Below are positions 42,236 to 55,100 of a stretch of DNA of 64,000 nucleotides, piece after piece (positions within the stretch are counted from its first letter, which is position 1; every line of letters starts with the position of its first letter). The stretch lies in the NCBI GenBank assembly GCA_036245525.1, contig BTPG01000004.1, positions 165,685,945-165,749,944 on the forward strand, read 5' to 3'. A model generated the notes under the pieces. It was not told the origin of the DNA. It saw only the letters and a list, made by a program, of their open reading frames with translations, and made no database searches. The DNA is from Semisulcospira habei (taxonomy: Eukaryota; Mollusca; Gastropoda; Semisulcospiridae). A program made the position numbers and the translations under genes.

Positions 42236-45200
42236 GTAAGGCAGAATACAGGTCAGTCTTAACCCTTTAAGTGCTGAGAAAATTTGAACCCATCCTACTG
42301 CAGGAGTTATCTGATCCCCACAAGCCCCCACAGATGCGGGAGCTTATGAGGATTTATATGCCTCTTCGAGCTTCAGTCTTGCTGCTACCACTTTAACTCA
42401 TTCAGCCCGACGGCCGTATTTCCCAAATTTTGGAGGCGTCATCTAACGACTATGCTCCAGGTGCAGGACAATTCAAGAGTAGTGTCAGATGAGCTTGGTG
42501 CCGACAGGCACCAAGCTCATCTGGCACTACCCTTGAATTATCATGGTCATCCCATCTCCTGCTGTAGGGCGTCAGGGCTGAATGGGGTAAATCCATGTTT
42601 CAGGGACTACTTTGGTTATTTGGTGTTGAATTATTTGCAGAAACACAGTCTGCATCAACTAGCACTGAAAGGGTTAATATAACGCAGTACTTACTTACTT
42701 ACGCCTGTCACCCCTCCCCGGGTATAGGCCGTCGACGAGAGACCTCCAGCGACTCCTGTCCTGTGCTTCTCCTTCGATTTTACTCCAGGTGGTTCCCAGT
42801 CTCTTGATGTCTGCTTGGAGGTCTCGACGCCAGGTGTTTCTCGGCCTGCCTCTTTTCCTCTTTCCCTGGGGGTTCCATGACAGTGCCTGCCTAGTGATAC
42901 TGGAAGCTGGCTTTCTCAGACTGTGACCAATCCATCCCCATCTTCTTCGCCCAATTTCATTCTCTGCTGTTATCTGCTCTGTTCTCTCCCAGAGTCTGAC
43001 GTTGCTGATCTTCTCTGGCCAGTGGATTTTCAAAATTCTTCTAAGGCAACTGTTTATGAAGATCTGTACTCTGTTGACGTTTTTGTCAATCTCCAAGTCT
43101 CTGCTCCATATAGGAGAACTGCTTTTACGTTGGAGTTGAAAATCCGGACTTTGGTGTGTTGTGACAGCTCTCTGGAGCTCCACACTTTTTTCAACTGGAG
43201 AAAGGCTGCTCTGGCTTTACCGATTCGTGCTCTGACATCTGCATCAGTAATATTACACAGTACCTGGCATCAAATCAATATTTCCATAAACACACTTTTT
43301 GCTTTATGACTCTGGGGTTAGTTTGTGTGTGTAGAGGCCTGACGGTTAAATGCACGACAGTCTCCTGGCATGCTCAGCGAAAACTTTCTCCATACAGATA
43401 CCCAGGGAGGAAAGCTGCGCCACGTGAAACGATATCCCAGCTTGCTTTCAACCATCTGGCATATAGCGCTAGGCCTTCTGCCAGACTGATGTGATCTATG
43501 TCTGGTGGGCATTTATATGGATGGTAGTGTTAACCCTTTTCATTTGGAATACACCAGTGTGTGAAATATGTTTTGACTAAAATAGTTCAAGGGTAGTGCC
43601 AGAATAGCTTGGCGCCTCTAGGCGCCAAGCTATTCTGGCCCCACCCTTGAACTAAAGCCATTGGTCTATATTCTTATAGATCTGTAGTGTAAGTACATAT
43701 TTGGCATTGTACACATTTTTAGCCTCAGTATGCAATGGGTTAAACTTAAAGTTAAAGGTTGAAATCTGTTGTGGAATCACACTGCACAGTACATTTCTTC
43801 TTCTGAGGTTCATGCTTGAAGTAGCTCATCTCCCATCCTATCTCAGTGAAGTGAGTGTTCACTCAGCAAGTGTGTGCATGCAGAGACTGTCTCACACATC
43901 AGCATGTGTAGGCCCCTGTGTTTGCATTGGCACAGATGTGTGTAGGTTGAAATCATCTGACCTCAGCCTGAGGATCTGGGGCCAGTTACATGAGTGAGAT
44001 TAGCACTTCCGTGTACTGTAGCACGCTTGCCGGACCACAGCTAGCGAGGCAGAGCCAGATGTTCATGTAAAAAAAAGCGGATTAGTTTATTGTGAGGCTA
44101 ACATATTTCATCATGGCACCCTTTGTATAGTCACACAAAATAGATAGTTTGTATCTTCCTTACCCCAGTCCATCACAATCCTAGATACTGAAGTTAGTTT
44201 TTCTGCTCAGGTGAGAAATCTTGGCATCACCATTGATTGCAGTCTCTCATTAAAATGACATGTTTTGAATACCAGTAGATCTGCATTTATTGAACTGCGT
44301 CGCATTAGCGCCAACATTCATATTCTCACACCAGAAGCCACTAAAACACTGGTCTGCTCCTTTGTCTTGTCCCCACTCGATTACGGCAATGCACTCCTGT
44401 GTGGCTGTCCTCAGTACCTTCTGGGTCGGCTCCAGAAGGTGCAGAACTCAGCAGCACGGCTTGTTGTCAAGGCAAAGAAGTCAGACCGCATCACACCCAT
44501 CCTGCGTTCACTCCATTGGTTACCTATCATATCTAGATTACAATACAGTCAAAGTTCTGTCCATCTGTCATAACTGTTTGTCTCATTCTACTGGCCCTGT
44601 CTATCTTTCTGAATCTGAGCTTCTTCATTTGTACACACCTTCAAGACAGCTCCGTTCCTCAGCAGACATTAAACTATTAATATTATGCTTTCCGACTGCG
44701 AGAACTAAGACTTTTGGCGAGAGGTCTTTCTCATACCAAGGTCCATTTAAAAAAAAACAAACTCCCACAGTCCCTTAGAGTTAGATATGTTGAATCGGCC
44801 AATAGTTTCCGGCAGTCTTTAAAGACGCATTTATTCCTTTAAACGTGCATTTGTCTGGTGTGTCCATATTGGCTTTACGGTACACGTGTGTCTTTTTTGT
44901 GTGAGCATTTTTTGTTGGTGTGTTCTTTTTGTTATTGTTATTTTTCTTGTAAATATCTTGTTGCGTGAACCCCACCCGGGTCTGCCCTGGGGGACTTGGG
45001 TGGGGTTAGGTATTTTTTAGTTCCCAGGGTCACCCTGGTCAGCCCCACAGGGTGGGTTTTTCTCTCTATTCTGGGGCATTTGTTTCTGTCTACCCTTTGT
45101 CCATTCACCTGTATTTGCCTTTTTAAAACTCTCCCTACTGTCTGCACTGCCTGTAGCTCTTGATATTGGATGTGTGTTGCTAAATGGTCTTAGCTTTATT

Positions 45201-46751
45201 TAGGCCCCATGTGTTAGGTTTATTTAATGTATTTGACCGGCTGGCGACATACATTCAATGTTTTGTTTATTTTTTTTCACAAGCAGTGCAGGCATGTCCT
45301 GAGAAAGCCTTGTTGCTGTCGGGACGTTAAGCAATGTACAATCAATCAATCTTGTTGCGTGAGTGTGTATGTTAGGGACTATATATATGTGTTGTAGCAT
45401 GAAAGAGGTTTGTATATATGTCATTTGTACGGCGCCTAGAGCTTTTCTATTGAAAGTATAGCTGCCCTAAAAATATACATTATTTTTTAATTATTATTAT
45501 GTTGGTGCACAATAGTAAGATGGTTTGTTGGTGCACAATTGTAGCCTAGCAGAGTAATCACACTTGCTGCATGAAAAAGACAACATAAGATTAAGATTAT
45601 GTTTTAATTCTGACCCGTACATGTTTTTTGTTCCAGAAATAGCAGTCAGCAAGCTGCAGGAGAGTAATGTGCCCATTTCAAGTCGACACCTTTCATCCTC
45701 CGATGATATGGTGAGGCCTAGCTTAACCCTTTAGCTGTTGATAACACTTTTGAAAGAGGTGATTCCGGTTGGAATTCCTGTTGGAATCACCTCAACCAAA
45801 AGCGCCACGGACAGCTGAAGTGTTAAAAAGTGCATGAGACTTTTGTTTTAGCTCACTGGTTTCATTTTATGACGTTAGGATTTCAGTAGTTCCGAGTTTG
45901 CCCTATAGTGCAGCATTTTGGTAAGACATACTGACGGTAAGATATGCTGCCGGTAAGACATACTGCTGGTAAGACATACTGCCGGTAAGACGTACTGCAG
46001 GTAATATGTTTTGCCGGTAAGACATGCTGCCGGTAAGACATACTGCCGGTAAGACATACTGCTGGTAAGACATACTGCCGGTAAGACGTACTGCCGGTAA
46101 GACATGCTGCCTGTAAAAAATGCTGCCGGTAATACGTACTGCTGGTAAGATGTACTGTCTGTAAGACGTACTGCTGGTAAGACATACTGCGGTAAGATGT
46201 ACTGCCGGTAAGACATGCTGCCGGTAAGACATTACATACTGCCGGTAAGATGTACTGCCGGTAAGACATGCTGCCGGTAAGACATTCCGTACTGCCGGTA
46301 AGACATACTGCCGGTAAGACGTACTGCCCAGGGTAAGAACATTTATAAGGGAGATATTGCCAATTGTTCTCTTTATTGTTGGGAGGAGGTCGTTATGACC
46401 CTGTCACCGACAGTTATTGCGCATTATGCTTCTGATATCTTTGAAAGAAAAACAGAAGATAGTGGTAGAAAACCCTTTAAAATAGAAACAAATAACGACG
46501 TTTCGGATCAAAGATCCTTCCTCAGGTGACATGGAAACAAACGTAGAACAGAAAAGAACACCAGAAAGAAAAGACGTCATCCTGTATAGAGAGAATTTAG
46601 AATGACGTAAAAAAAAAAAAAAAAAAAAACCCACACACACACACATAATGACGCAAATACACATGCACAAAACACGTAGCACAAAACTTACGTCTATATA
46701 CATACACGTCACTGCATACATTCGCATTCACTCGTGCCTACTGCAGCTCAT

Positions 46752-46816
<65 letters not shown>

Positions 46817-48911
46817 TACACACACACTCAAAGGTAGCATCCAGTATCAACAGTGAGGTCAAGCCTGGCACCAACTACCCATCAGGCCGAGCATACATCC
46901 CTAGGGGCGAATGTTCAAGCCGCGCGGATGGTAAGTGCCAAGCCTGTCCGCGAAAAAGGATTCTGTCATTTTGCGGCGGATGAAGTGGGATGTATTTTGC
47001 CAAAGGATGCGTATGCTGAAATGTGTGAGGCTATGAGGCGGTTCGTTGAAATGACGTCCAACCTGGTTGTTGTATCCGAGGCGGATCGAACGAACATGCT
47101 CCTCGCAGCGTTCAGGGAGTGTACGGTATGTCTCCCCCACATACAACATCTTTGGGCAGTGAGAACATGAGATGACATAGACAATATCCGATGACTGGCA
47201 TGTGAATGATCGGTGGACATGAAAAGATGACAGGGGTCCGGTGATGACGGGGGATGTGTTGATGTACGGACATGCTTTGCAGTGTGGTTGCTGACAAGGG
47301 TGTGTGCCAGGTGGTAAGGTGTTAGATGCGCGAAGTGAACTGTGAACAAGATGATCGCTTAGGTTAGTGTCACGTTTGTAAGCGACCAGCGGAGGCTCAG
47401 GAAATATGTCTTTCAATACTGTGTCATTCTGAATGATGTGGAAGTTCCTGAGGAGAATGTTTTTGATGGGGATGTTGTGAGGATGATACATGATACACAG
47501 GACCGGCCGGTCCTCTGCAGCACTGTGAGTTTTTCTCCCTCAAAGCTTCACTTCTGCTTGTGGCCTCAGCCTTAGAACGAGCGGTGTTGACGATGTCTTG
47601 GGGGTATCCCTGGTGTGAGAAGAAAGTGGCCATGGTTTGGGTCTGGTTGGTGAAGTCGTCGTCGCTGCTGCAGATCCGACGGAGTCGCAGAAATTGGGAG
47701 AATGGGATACCGTTTTTGGTGGCGGCAGGATGGCTTGATGAAAACTGCAGGTAAGTGTGGGCGTCGGTGGGCTTGTAATGGACGGTAGTATGGAGTTTGT
47801 CAGAGTCGGCTTTGGTGGATATTCGTGATGTCGAGGAAGGGCACAGACTCTCCGATTCACGCATGAGATTTCCGAGGAGTCTGTGCCCTTCCTCGACATC
47901 CGAATATCCACCAAAGCCGACTCTGACAAACTCCATACTACCGTCCATTACAAGCCCACCGACGCCCACACTTACCTGCAGTTTTCATCAAGCCATCCTG
48001 CCGCCACCAAAAACGGTATCCCATTCTCCCAATTTCTGCGACTCCGTCGGATCTGCAGCAGCGACGACGACTTCACCAACCAGACCCAAACCATGGCCAC
48101 TTTCTTCTCACACCAGGGATACCCCCAAGACATCGTCAACACACCGCTCGTTCTAAGGCTGAGGCCACAAGCAGAAGTGAAGCTTTGAGGGAGAAAACTC
48201 ACAGTGCTGCAGAGGACCGGCCGGTCCTGTGTATCACGTATCATCCTCACAACATCCCCATCAAAAACATTCTCCTCAGGAACTTCCACATCATTCAGAA
48301 TGACACAGTATTGAAAGACATATTTCCTGAGCCTCCGCTGGTCGCTTACAAACGTGACACTAACCTAAGCGATCATCTTGTTCACAGTTCACTTCGCGCA
48401 TCTAACACCTTACCACCTGGCACACACCCTTGTCAGCAACCACACTGCAAAGCATGTCCGTACATCAACACATCCCCCGTCATCACCGGACCCCTGTCAT
48501 CTTTTCATGTCCACCGATCATTCACATGCCAGTCATCGGATATTGTCTATGTCATCTCATGTTCTCACTGCCCAAAAGATGTTGTATGTGGGGGAGACAT
48601 ACCGTACACTCCCTGAACGCTGCGAGGAGCATGTTCGTTCGATCCGCCTCGGATACAACAACCAGGTTGGACGTCATTTCAACGAACCGCCTCATAGCCT
48701 CACACATTTCAGCATACGCATCCTTTGGCAAAATACATCCCACTTCATCCGCCGCAAAATGACAGAATCCTTTTTCGCGGACAGGCTTGGCACTTACCAT
48801 CCGCGCGGCTTGAACATTCGCCCCTAGGGATGTATGCTCGGCCTGATGGGTAGTTGGTGCCAGGCTTGACCTCACTGTTGATACTGGATGCTACCTTTGA
48901 GTGTGTGTGTA

Positions 48912-48972
<61 letters not shown>

Positions 48973-49098
48973 ATGTGCGTGAGCTGCAGTAGGCACGAGT
49001 GAATGCGAATGTATGCAGTGACGTGTATGTATATAGACGTAAGTTTTGTGCTACGTGTTTTGTGCATGTGTATTTGCGTCATTATGTGTGTGTGTGTG

Positions 49099-49135
<37 letters not shown>

Positions 49136-52100
49136 GTCATTCTAAATTCTCTCTATACAGGATGACGTCTTTTCTTTCTGGTGTTCTTTTCTGTTCTACG
49201 TTTGTTTCCATGTCACCTGAGGAAGGATCTTTGATCCGAAACGTCGTTATTTGTTTCTATTTTAAAGGGTTTTCTACCACTATCTTCTGTTTTTCTTTCA
49301 CGTGAAACCCTAGCGGCAACAGTTTTACTACATTCTGATATCTTTGTTATTATTCAGCGTGGAAGATTCCTGGCCAGCCATGGGAGTAGGGATGCAAAGT
49401 AACCTCAGCAAGAGGCACAAGTCCTCATGAGCCCCCGCCACAGCGGACTTGTGAGGACTTGTGCCTCTCACTGAGGCCACTTTGTATCAACACCCCTGGG
49501 TATCTGTGTCTCTGGCGGTTTTATTGTGTTAACGTTTTAGCTGTGCTGGTGTCCTTGGTACTGAAGCTGACCTGTATTTTTTATTGGCAGATGAACGTTG
49601 AGTTCGGTGATGATGAGACTGTGGTCATTTACAATCGAGTGCCCAAGACTGGCAGCACGACTTTGGCCGGCATCTTCTACGGATTGTGTTCAACAAACAA
49701 ATACTACGTCATCCATGTGGGCATGATCTACAGCTCCAAGACCATCGCCCTTTCTGATCAGGTCAGCTGTAGTTTTTAACCCTTTGCGTGTCGGGAGTGG
49801 ATTTTGTCATAATGATTCCTGTATGAATGATCCCAACTAAACCACTACCAACATGCCAAGGGTTACAGGACAAGTAAAGTAGATAAATATCTGTGTGAGG
49901 GCTTTGCTGTTCATGTTGATGGTGTCAACACGTTGAGCAGTGAAGTTGAAACAGCCAGTGTCTCATGGGCGCTGCGTTAACACTTATTCCGGAATACACC
50001 AGTGTGTGAAATAAGTTTGACTGAAATAGTTCAACGGTAGTGCCAGAATAGCTTGGTGCCTATTCTGGCACCACCTTTGAACTAAAGCCATTGGTCTATA
50101 TCCTTATAGATCTGTAAGTACTATAATGTAGATCTGGCAGTGTACAAATTTGAAGCTTTTAGCCTCAGTATGATACGGGTTAAGGGAAGTTGTACCCCCA
50201 GCACAAAGCTTTGCCTGTCCAAGATGCAACAGGGTCTGCGCTTGGCGAATTGGACTTTACAGTCACCAAGAGCTAATTCTTCCTTCCCAAGATCCTCGCG
50301 TGCGAGGAAACGGTCATCGTCTCCATCACTTTAGGTCTGTTTGTATTTTTTTTTGTATTGTTCTGCGCCAGGGGAAAACTTAGAGATCTCGACCTGTGTC
50401 ACTGTGGCCTACACTGTGCTCGCGCTGTCGCATTAACCCATATCATACTGAGGCTAAAAGCTTCACATTTGTGCGCTGCTATATGCAAACTACGTTATAG
50501 TACTCATAGAGGCCAATGGCTTTAGTTCAAGAGTGGTGCCAGCATAGATTGGCGCCTAGAGGCGCCAAGCTATTCTGGCACTACCCTTGAACTATTTTAG
50601 TCAAACTTCTTTCACACACTGGTGTACTCTGAATGATAAGGGCTAATGACCATATCATTTGCTATGTGTCTAGAACTAAGCAATTTTATATAACTTTTAC
50701 AGTCACCTCAAATTTCTTTTCAAACAATAACAAAACCAATAAACTGAAGTATAGGGTCCTGTTTTTCCTGCGAATGTGTTGCATCAGTTAGTCCTAGGAC
50801 ATGAACACTGCAAACTGCATGAAATTTTGTTTGTAAACACACACTACCTATTGTCGACCCACATCAGTATCATGATCCTTAAAATAGAAACGGGACCGGA
50901 AGTCGGCTGTGACGGGCAGTCTGCGGCTAGCCTCTGGAAGTACGGCAAAATATGAACAACTCTGCATGTTCCTATGTAAAAGAAAAACGCATGTGAGCTC
51001 CAAACAGTGTGGTAGGTAGACTTTGGAATGAAATCCTCATCTTGTTTTCAGATGCGGTTTCTGCATAACATCACGGCTTGGCAGGAGAAGAAGCCGGCGT
51101 TGTACCACGGTCATGTGGCTTTTATCGACTACACCAAGTAAGCTAGAAGAAAAAAAACAAATCAAGAAGGTTTTGTTTCCTCTCTCAGTTCACCTTTTCA
51201 CCTCGGTACACTGCTGCCTGAAATAAATTGGACTACAATAGTTCAAGGGTGGTGCCAGATAGCTTGGCACCAGAGGCACCAAGCTATTCTGGTACCACCC
51301 TTGAACTAAAAAATGTTTGATCTATCTCCTAATTTGTAATGTAGCCTTCAAGGACAATAAGCAACTTTGAAAAAAAACAAGATGGGATGAACCAAGTCTC
51401 TTCTATATAAGAGCCAACTCACAAAGTCCCTTTTAGTTTTATATGCGAGCTGTACTCGCTGTCAAGGGTCTCCACCTGTTGTCTTTGGACTGATTCTGAT
51501 TTTGAAATATATTTTTAAAAGCCTCGCAAATTTGACAATGCATCAGTGAGCTTATAAGTCTATTACTATAAAGTGAGCCCCGGCTGTTCAGGTCACAGGG
51601 AGACACAGTGGAGCCAGAAGGCGGCCTAGATTCACTTGATCTAATGGCGGGGGCTCATGAGAATCTGTGCCTCATGCAATTCTGTCTTGTTCACCGTTTC
51701 TCAACAGTCAAGGGGTTAAGACGTGACTTTGATAGAGTGAATTTTAAAAAAAGCCTGTCTCCATCAGCGTTTATTCATTTAAGACCAGAGTCACAGGGAC
51801 TGAGAGTGGTGTCAGCAAGAGGCAAAGATTCTCAGGAGCCCCCGCCATTGCACTGAAGATCTTTGCCACTTGCACTTGTGTCTTGCACCGTTTCTTGGCA
51901 GTGAAGGGGTTAACATAATATATATACATTATATTTGTTTTTGTTTTCCAAGATTTGGCGTGAAAAGAAAGCCGCTCTACATCAACATGATTCGCGACCC
52001 GCTGGATCGACTGGTATCGTTTTACTATTTTACTCGCAACGGGGACGACATACAACCAACGCGGGAAAAGCAAAAAGAACGAACACAAGAGGTGAGACTT

Positions 52101-55100
52101 GGAAATGGAACACTGCAAAGTTTGACATCGTTCACACCGAACAGTGACCTTTGATTGGAATATTGATGATTTAAATAACCATTTTCTGTATGTTTTAGGT
52201 CATTCACAACAGATGACTTTCACGTGTGTTTATTTTTTGGCACTTACTGATGTCACTGACTTGGCATTGCTTTAGCATCATGTGTGTCAATCTGTGTGTG
52301 TGTGTGTGTTGCGTGCACGCGCGTGTTGTGTGTGTGTGTGTGTGTGTGCACGCGTGTGTGTGTGTGCATGCGTGTGTGTGTTTGTGTGTGTGTGTGTGTG
52401 TGCACATGAAGTTTAGAGGAGTGATTCTGTGTAGGACAATATTTCATCGAAAGTATTGTATATTTTGTTTCTGTTTTTCTGTTATAATGTTTTGGGTTAA
52501 CCCTTTTAGCTCCACGAGTGCTTTTCCCAAATTGTGGAAGTGTTACTGAACGACTATGTACCAGTTGCAGGAGGTGGACTGATCATGATAATTCAAGGGA
52601 AGTGCCAGATGAGCTTGGCGCCTTCAGGTGCCAAGCTCATCTGTCACTAAACTTGAAATATCATGATCAATCCATCTCCTGCTGCAGGGTCCTGGGGGTA
52701 AAAAGGTTAAGCATGTAGAGTTCTAGTCTTTGAGGTTAGGGGCTATATTATATAGATAATAATAATAATAATGGGTAGACCATTGAAGCCGATGATGTCA
52801 TCATTGTGCATGACTTCTATTTGTGGGTGCGGGTGTGGCTGGCCAAGCCAATCCTGGAGCCACACCTGCGAGGGCAATGGGGGCACTGGAACGTAGCTGT
52901 AGGGAGAGTCAACCCGGTCTTTCTGCGAGCTCTGGCACTGGTGATCCGTTCGCGCCGATTTTGTTCAAAGAGTGTGCAGGCTTTCCTGGTGGCAGCACGC
53001 CAGCCAGATCTGTCTTGTGCTTGTGCTTCAAGTTCCTTTACCGGGAAGACGCAGTACTTGAGGCTGTCTTTTATGCAGTCTTTGAAGCGTTTCTTTGGCC
53101 GTCCTTGCTTCCTGTGGCCTTTTGAGAGTGCACCATACAGGAGTTGGCGTGGCATGCGAGAATCATCCATGCGTATGACATGACCTGTCCAGCGAAGTTG
53201 TGTCTTTAAGATCAAGGCTTCAACACTCACTAAGCCAGCATTGTCCAGGACTTCCAGGTTTGTCACCTTGTCTTGCCATTTGATGCCCATGAGTGAGCGC
53301 AGGGATCTCATGTGGAAACATTCAAGCTGCTTGAGGTGCTTTCTGTACAGCATCCATGACTCACAGCCGTAGAGGAGGCTAGGGAGGACTACTGCCTTGT
53401 AGACTTTGATCTTGGTGGAGAGCTTGACGTTGTTATTCAACACACGAGTGCGCAGACGACCCAGGGCTTGGCTGGCTTTGCTGATGCGAGCTGCGATTTC
53501 CTTGTCGATAGTACCATCAGAAGAGATGATGCTCCCCAGGTACCTGAACTTGTCGACAGTCTTCAGCTCGGTGCCTTCGATATACACTTTGGGTGAGGGG
53601 GCTCTTGTGCCTGGGGCTGGTTGGTGCATGACCTCGGTCTTGTTGAGACTGATGGTGAGGCCAAACAGTCGAGAGGCTTCCGAGAACCTGTTGACGATGG
53701 TCTGGAGGTCAGACTCCGTGTGTGCCATCAGTGCACAGTCATCAGCAAACAGTGCCTCAAGGATCAGTCTCTTGATGGTCTTGGTCCTGGCGTTCAGTCG
53801 ACGGAGGTCGAAGAGAGAGCCGTCTAATCTGTACTTCAGGTACATCCCTTCTCAAGGTCGCGTACTGCATGGGTCAGGACACACATGAAGAACAGGTTGA
53901 ACATCACGGGGGCAAGAACACAACCTTGTTTCACACCGTTGGAAATGTCGAAGGGTGCGGATGTGTCACCGTTTGATTGGACAACTCCTACCATTCCATC
54001 ATGGAAGAGGCGGATGATGTTGGTAAACTTCCTGGGGCAGCCGAGCTTTGCGAGGATGACCCAAAGCGCTTTTCTGTTCCCGGTGTCGAATGCTTTCGTC
54101 AGATCTATGAAGACGGCGTAGAGGTCCATGTGCTGCTCAATGCATTTTTCCTGGACCTGTCTCACAGAGAAGACCATGTCGACTGTGCTGCGGCCGGGTC
54201 TGAAGCCACACTGAGCCTCTGGGAGAGCTTCCTCAGATACAGAGCTGATCAGGCGGTTGAGGATGACTCTTGCGAGGATCTTGCCAGCAATGGACAAGAG
54301 TGAGATCCCTCGGTAATTGGCACAGTCTGCTTTGCTGCCCTTGTTCTTGAACAGGGAGATGATTGTAGCATCTCTAAATTCCTGTGGCATGTTCTCCTCT
54401 GCCCAGATGCATGTCAAAATGTTGAGGAAGGCGTCAAGGTTCTCAGGTCCAGCTGCTTTGAAGAGCTCTGCAGGGATGCCATCCATGCCTGCAGCCTTGC
54501 CGGAGCTAGTCTGGTTGATCGCTTTCTTGACCTCGTCCAGGGTTGGCGGGAGGTCAAGATCATCCAGTGTCGGCTTCTGGGGAATCATGTCCAGGGCCAC
54601 GAGGTCGACAGTGGAAGGCATGTTCAACAGATTTGAGAAGTGTTCTCTCCAGCGCTCAGTGATGCCGCCTTTGTCCTTCAGCAAATAATAATAATAATAA
54701 TAATACATAGTTCTTGTATAGCGCTGTTCTCCAGGAAAACACTGGACTCATTGCGCATGCACAACAGCACACCCTCTCTCTCAGACACACGCACGATTAT
54801 ACACTACTTTAAACCACTCCATCTCTTCCCAACACCTTACATTCACTTCCTCTAGGATCAGAATAAAAGGCAGTCAACAGTTAGCTAAAGATGAGCTAAG
54901 TGTTAAATGCCCGACAGAAAAGAAAAGTCTTTAACCTTTTGACGACGGAACACACATATGTGTGTCCCAAGCAAAGCTCCGTTGCCGACGGGACGCACAC
55001 ATATGTGCGCTGGCCTAGTTTCCCCATTGCCAATACCGGCAGTATGGTTTAAGGGAAGCAATCTACTATAATATGTCAAGCACTCATTTCTTTACTTGTA

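Larger units (their letters stand above)
46444..49332. mobile_element. Inverted head-to-head dimer of a Penelope-like element with a 14-bp target duplication
   Basis: Two 5'-truncated copies face each other. The left arm is 46444-47850 and the right arm runs from 47877 to about 49298, with a 26-bp spacer at 47851-47876. TTCTGATATCTTTG stands at 46430-46443 and 49333-49346, outside the pair, so the dimer appears to have inserted as one unit. The arms differ mainly in microsatellite and homopolymer length and a few single-base indels. The right end has about 34 extra bases (CACGTGAAACCC to ACTACA). It lies in HS2ST1 intron 2. Confidence 0.88.

Noticed and set aside
45875..46269. Three overlapping repeat proteins of about 110-128 residues
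   Set aside because: The 16-bp period is not a multiple of three and all frames are open. It is a minisatellite, not a gene.
45918..46330. CRISPR-like array
   Set aside because: The repeats are directly adjacent with no unique spacers, and the genome is eukaryotic.
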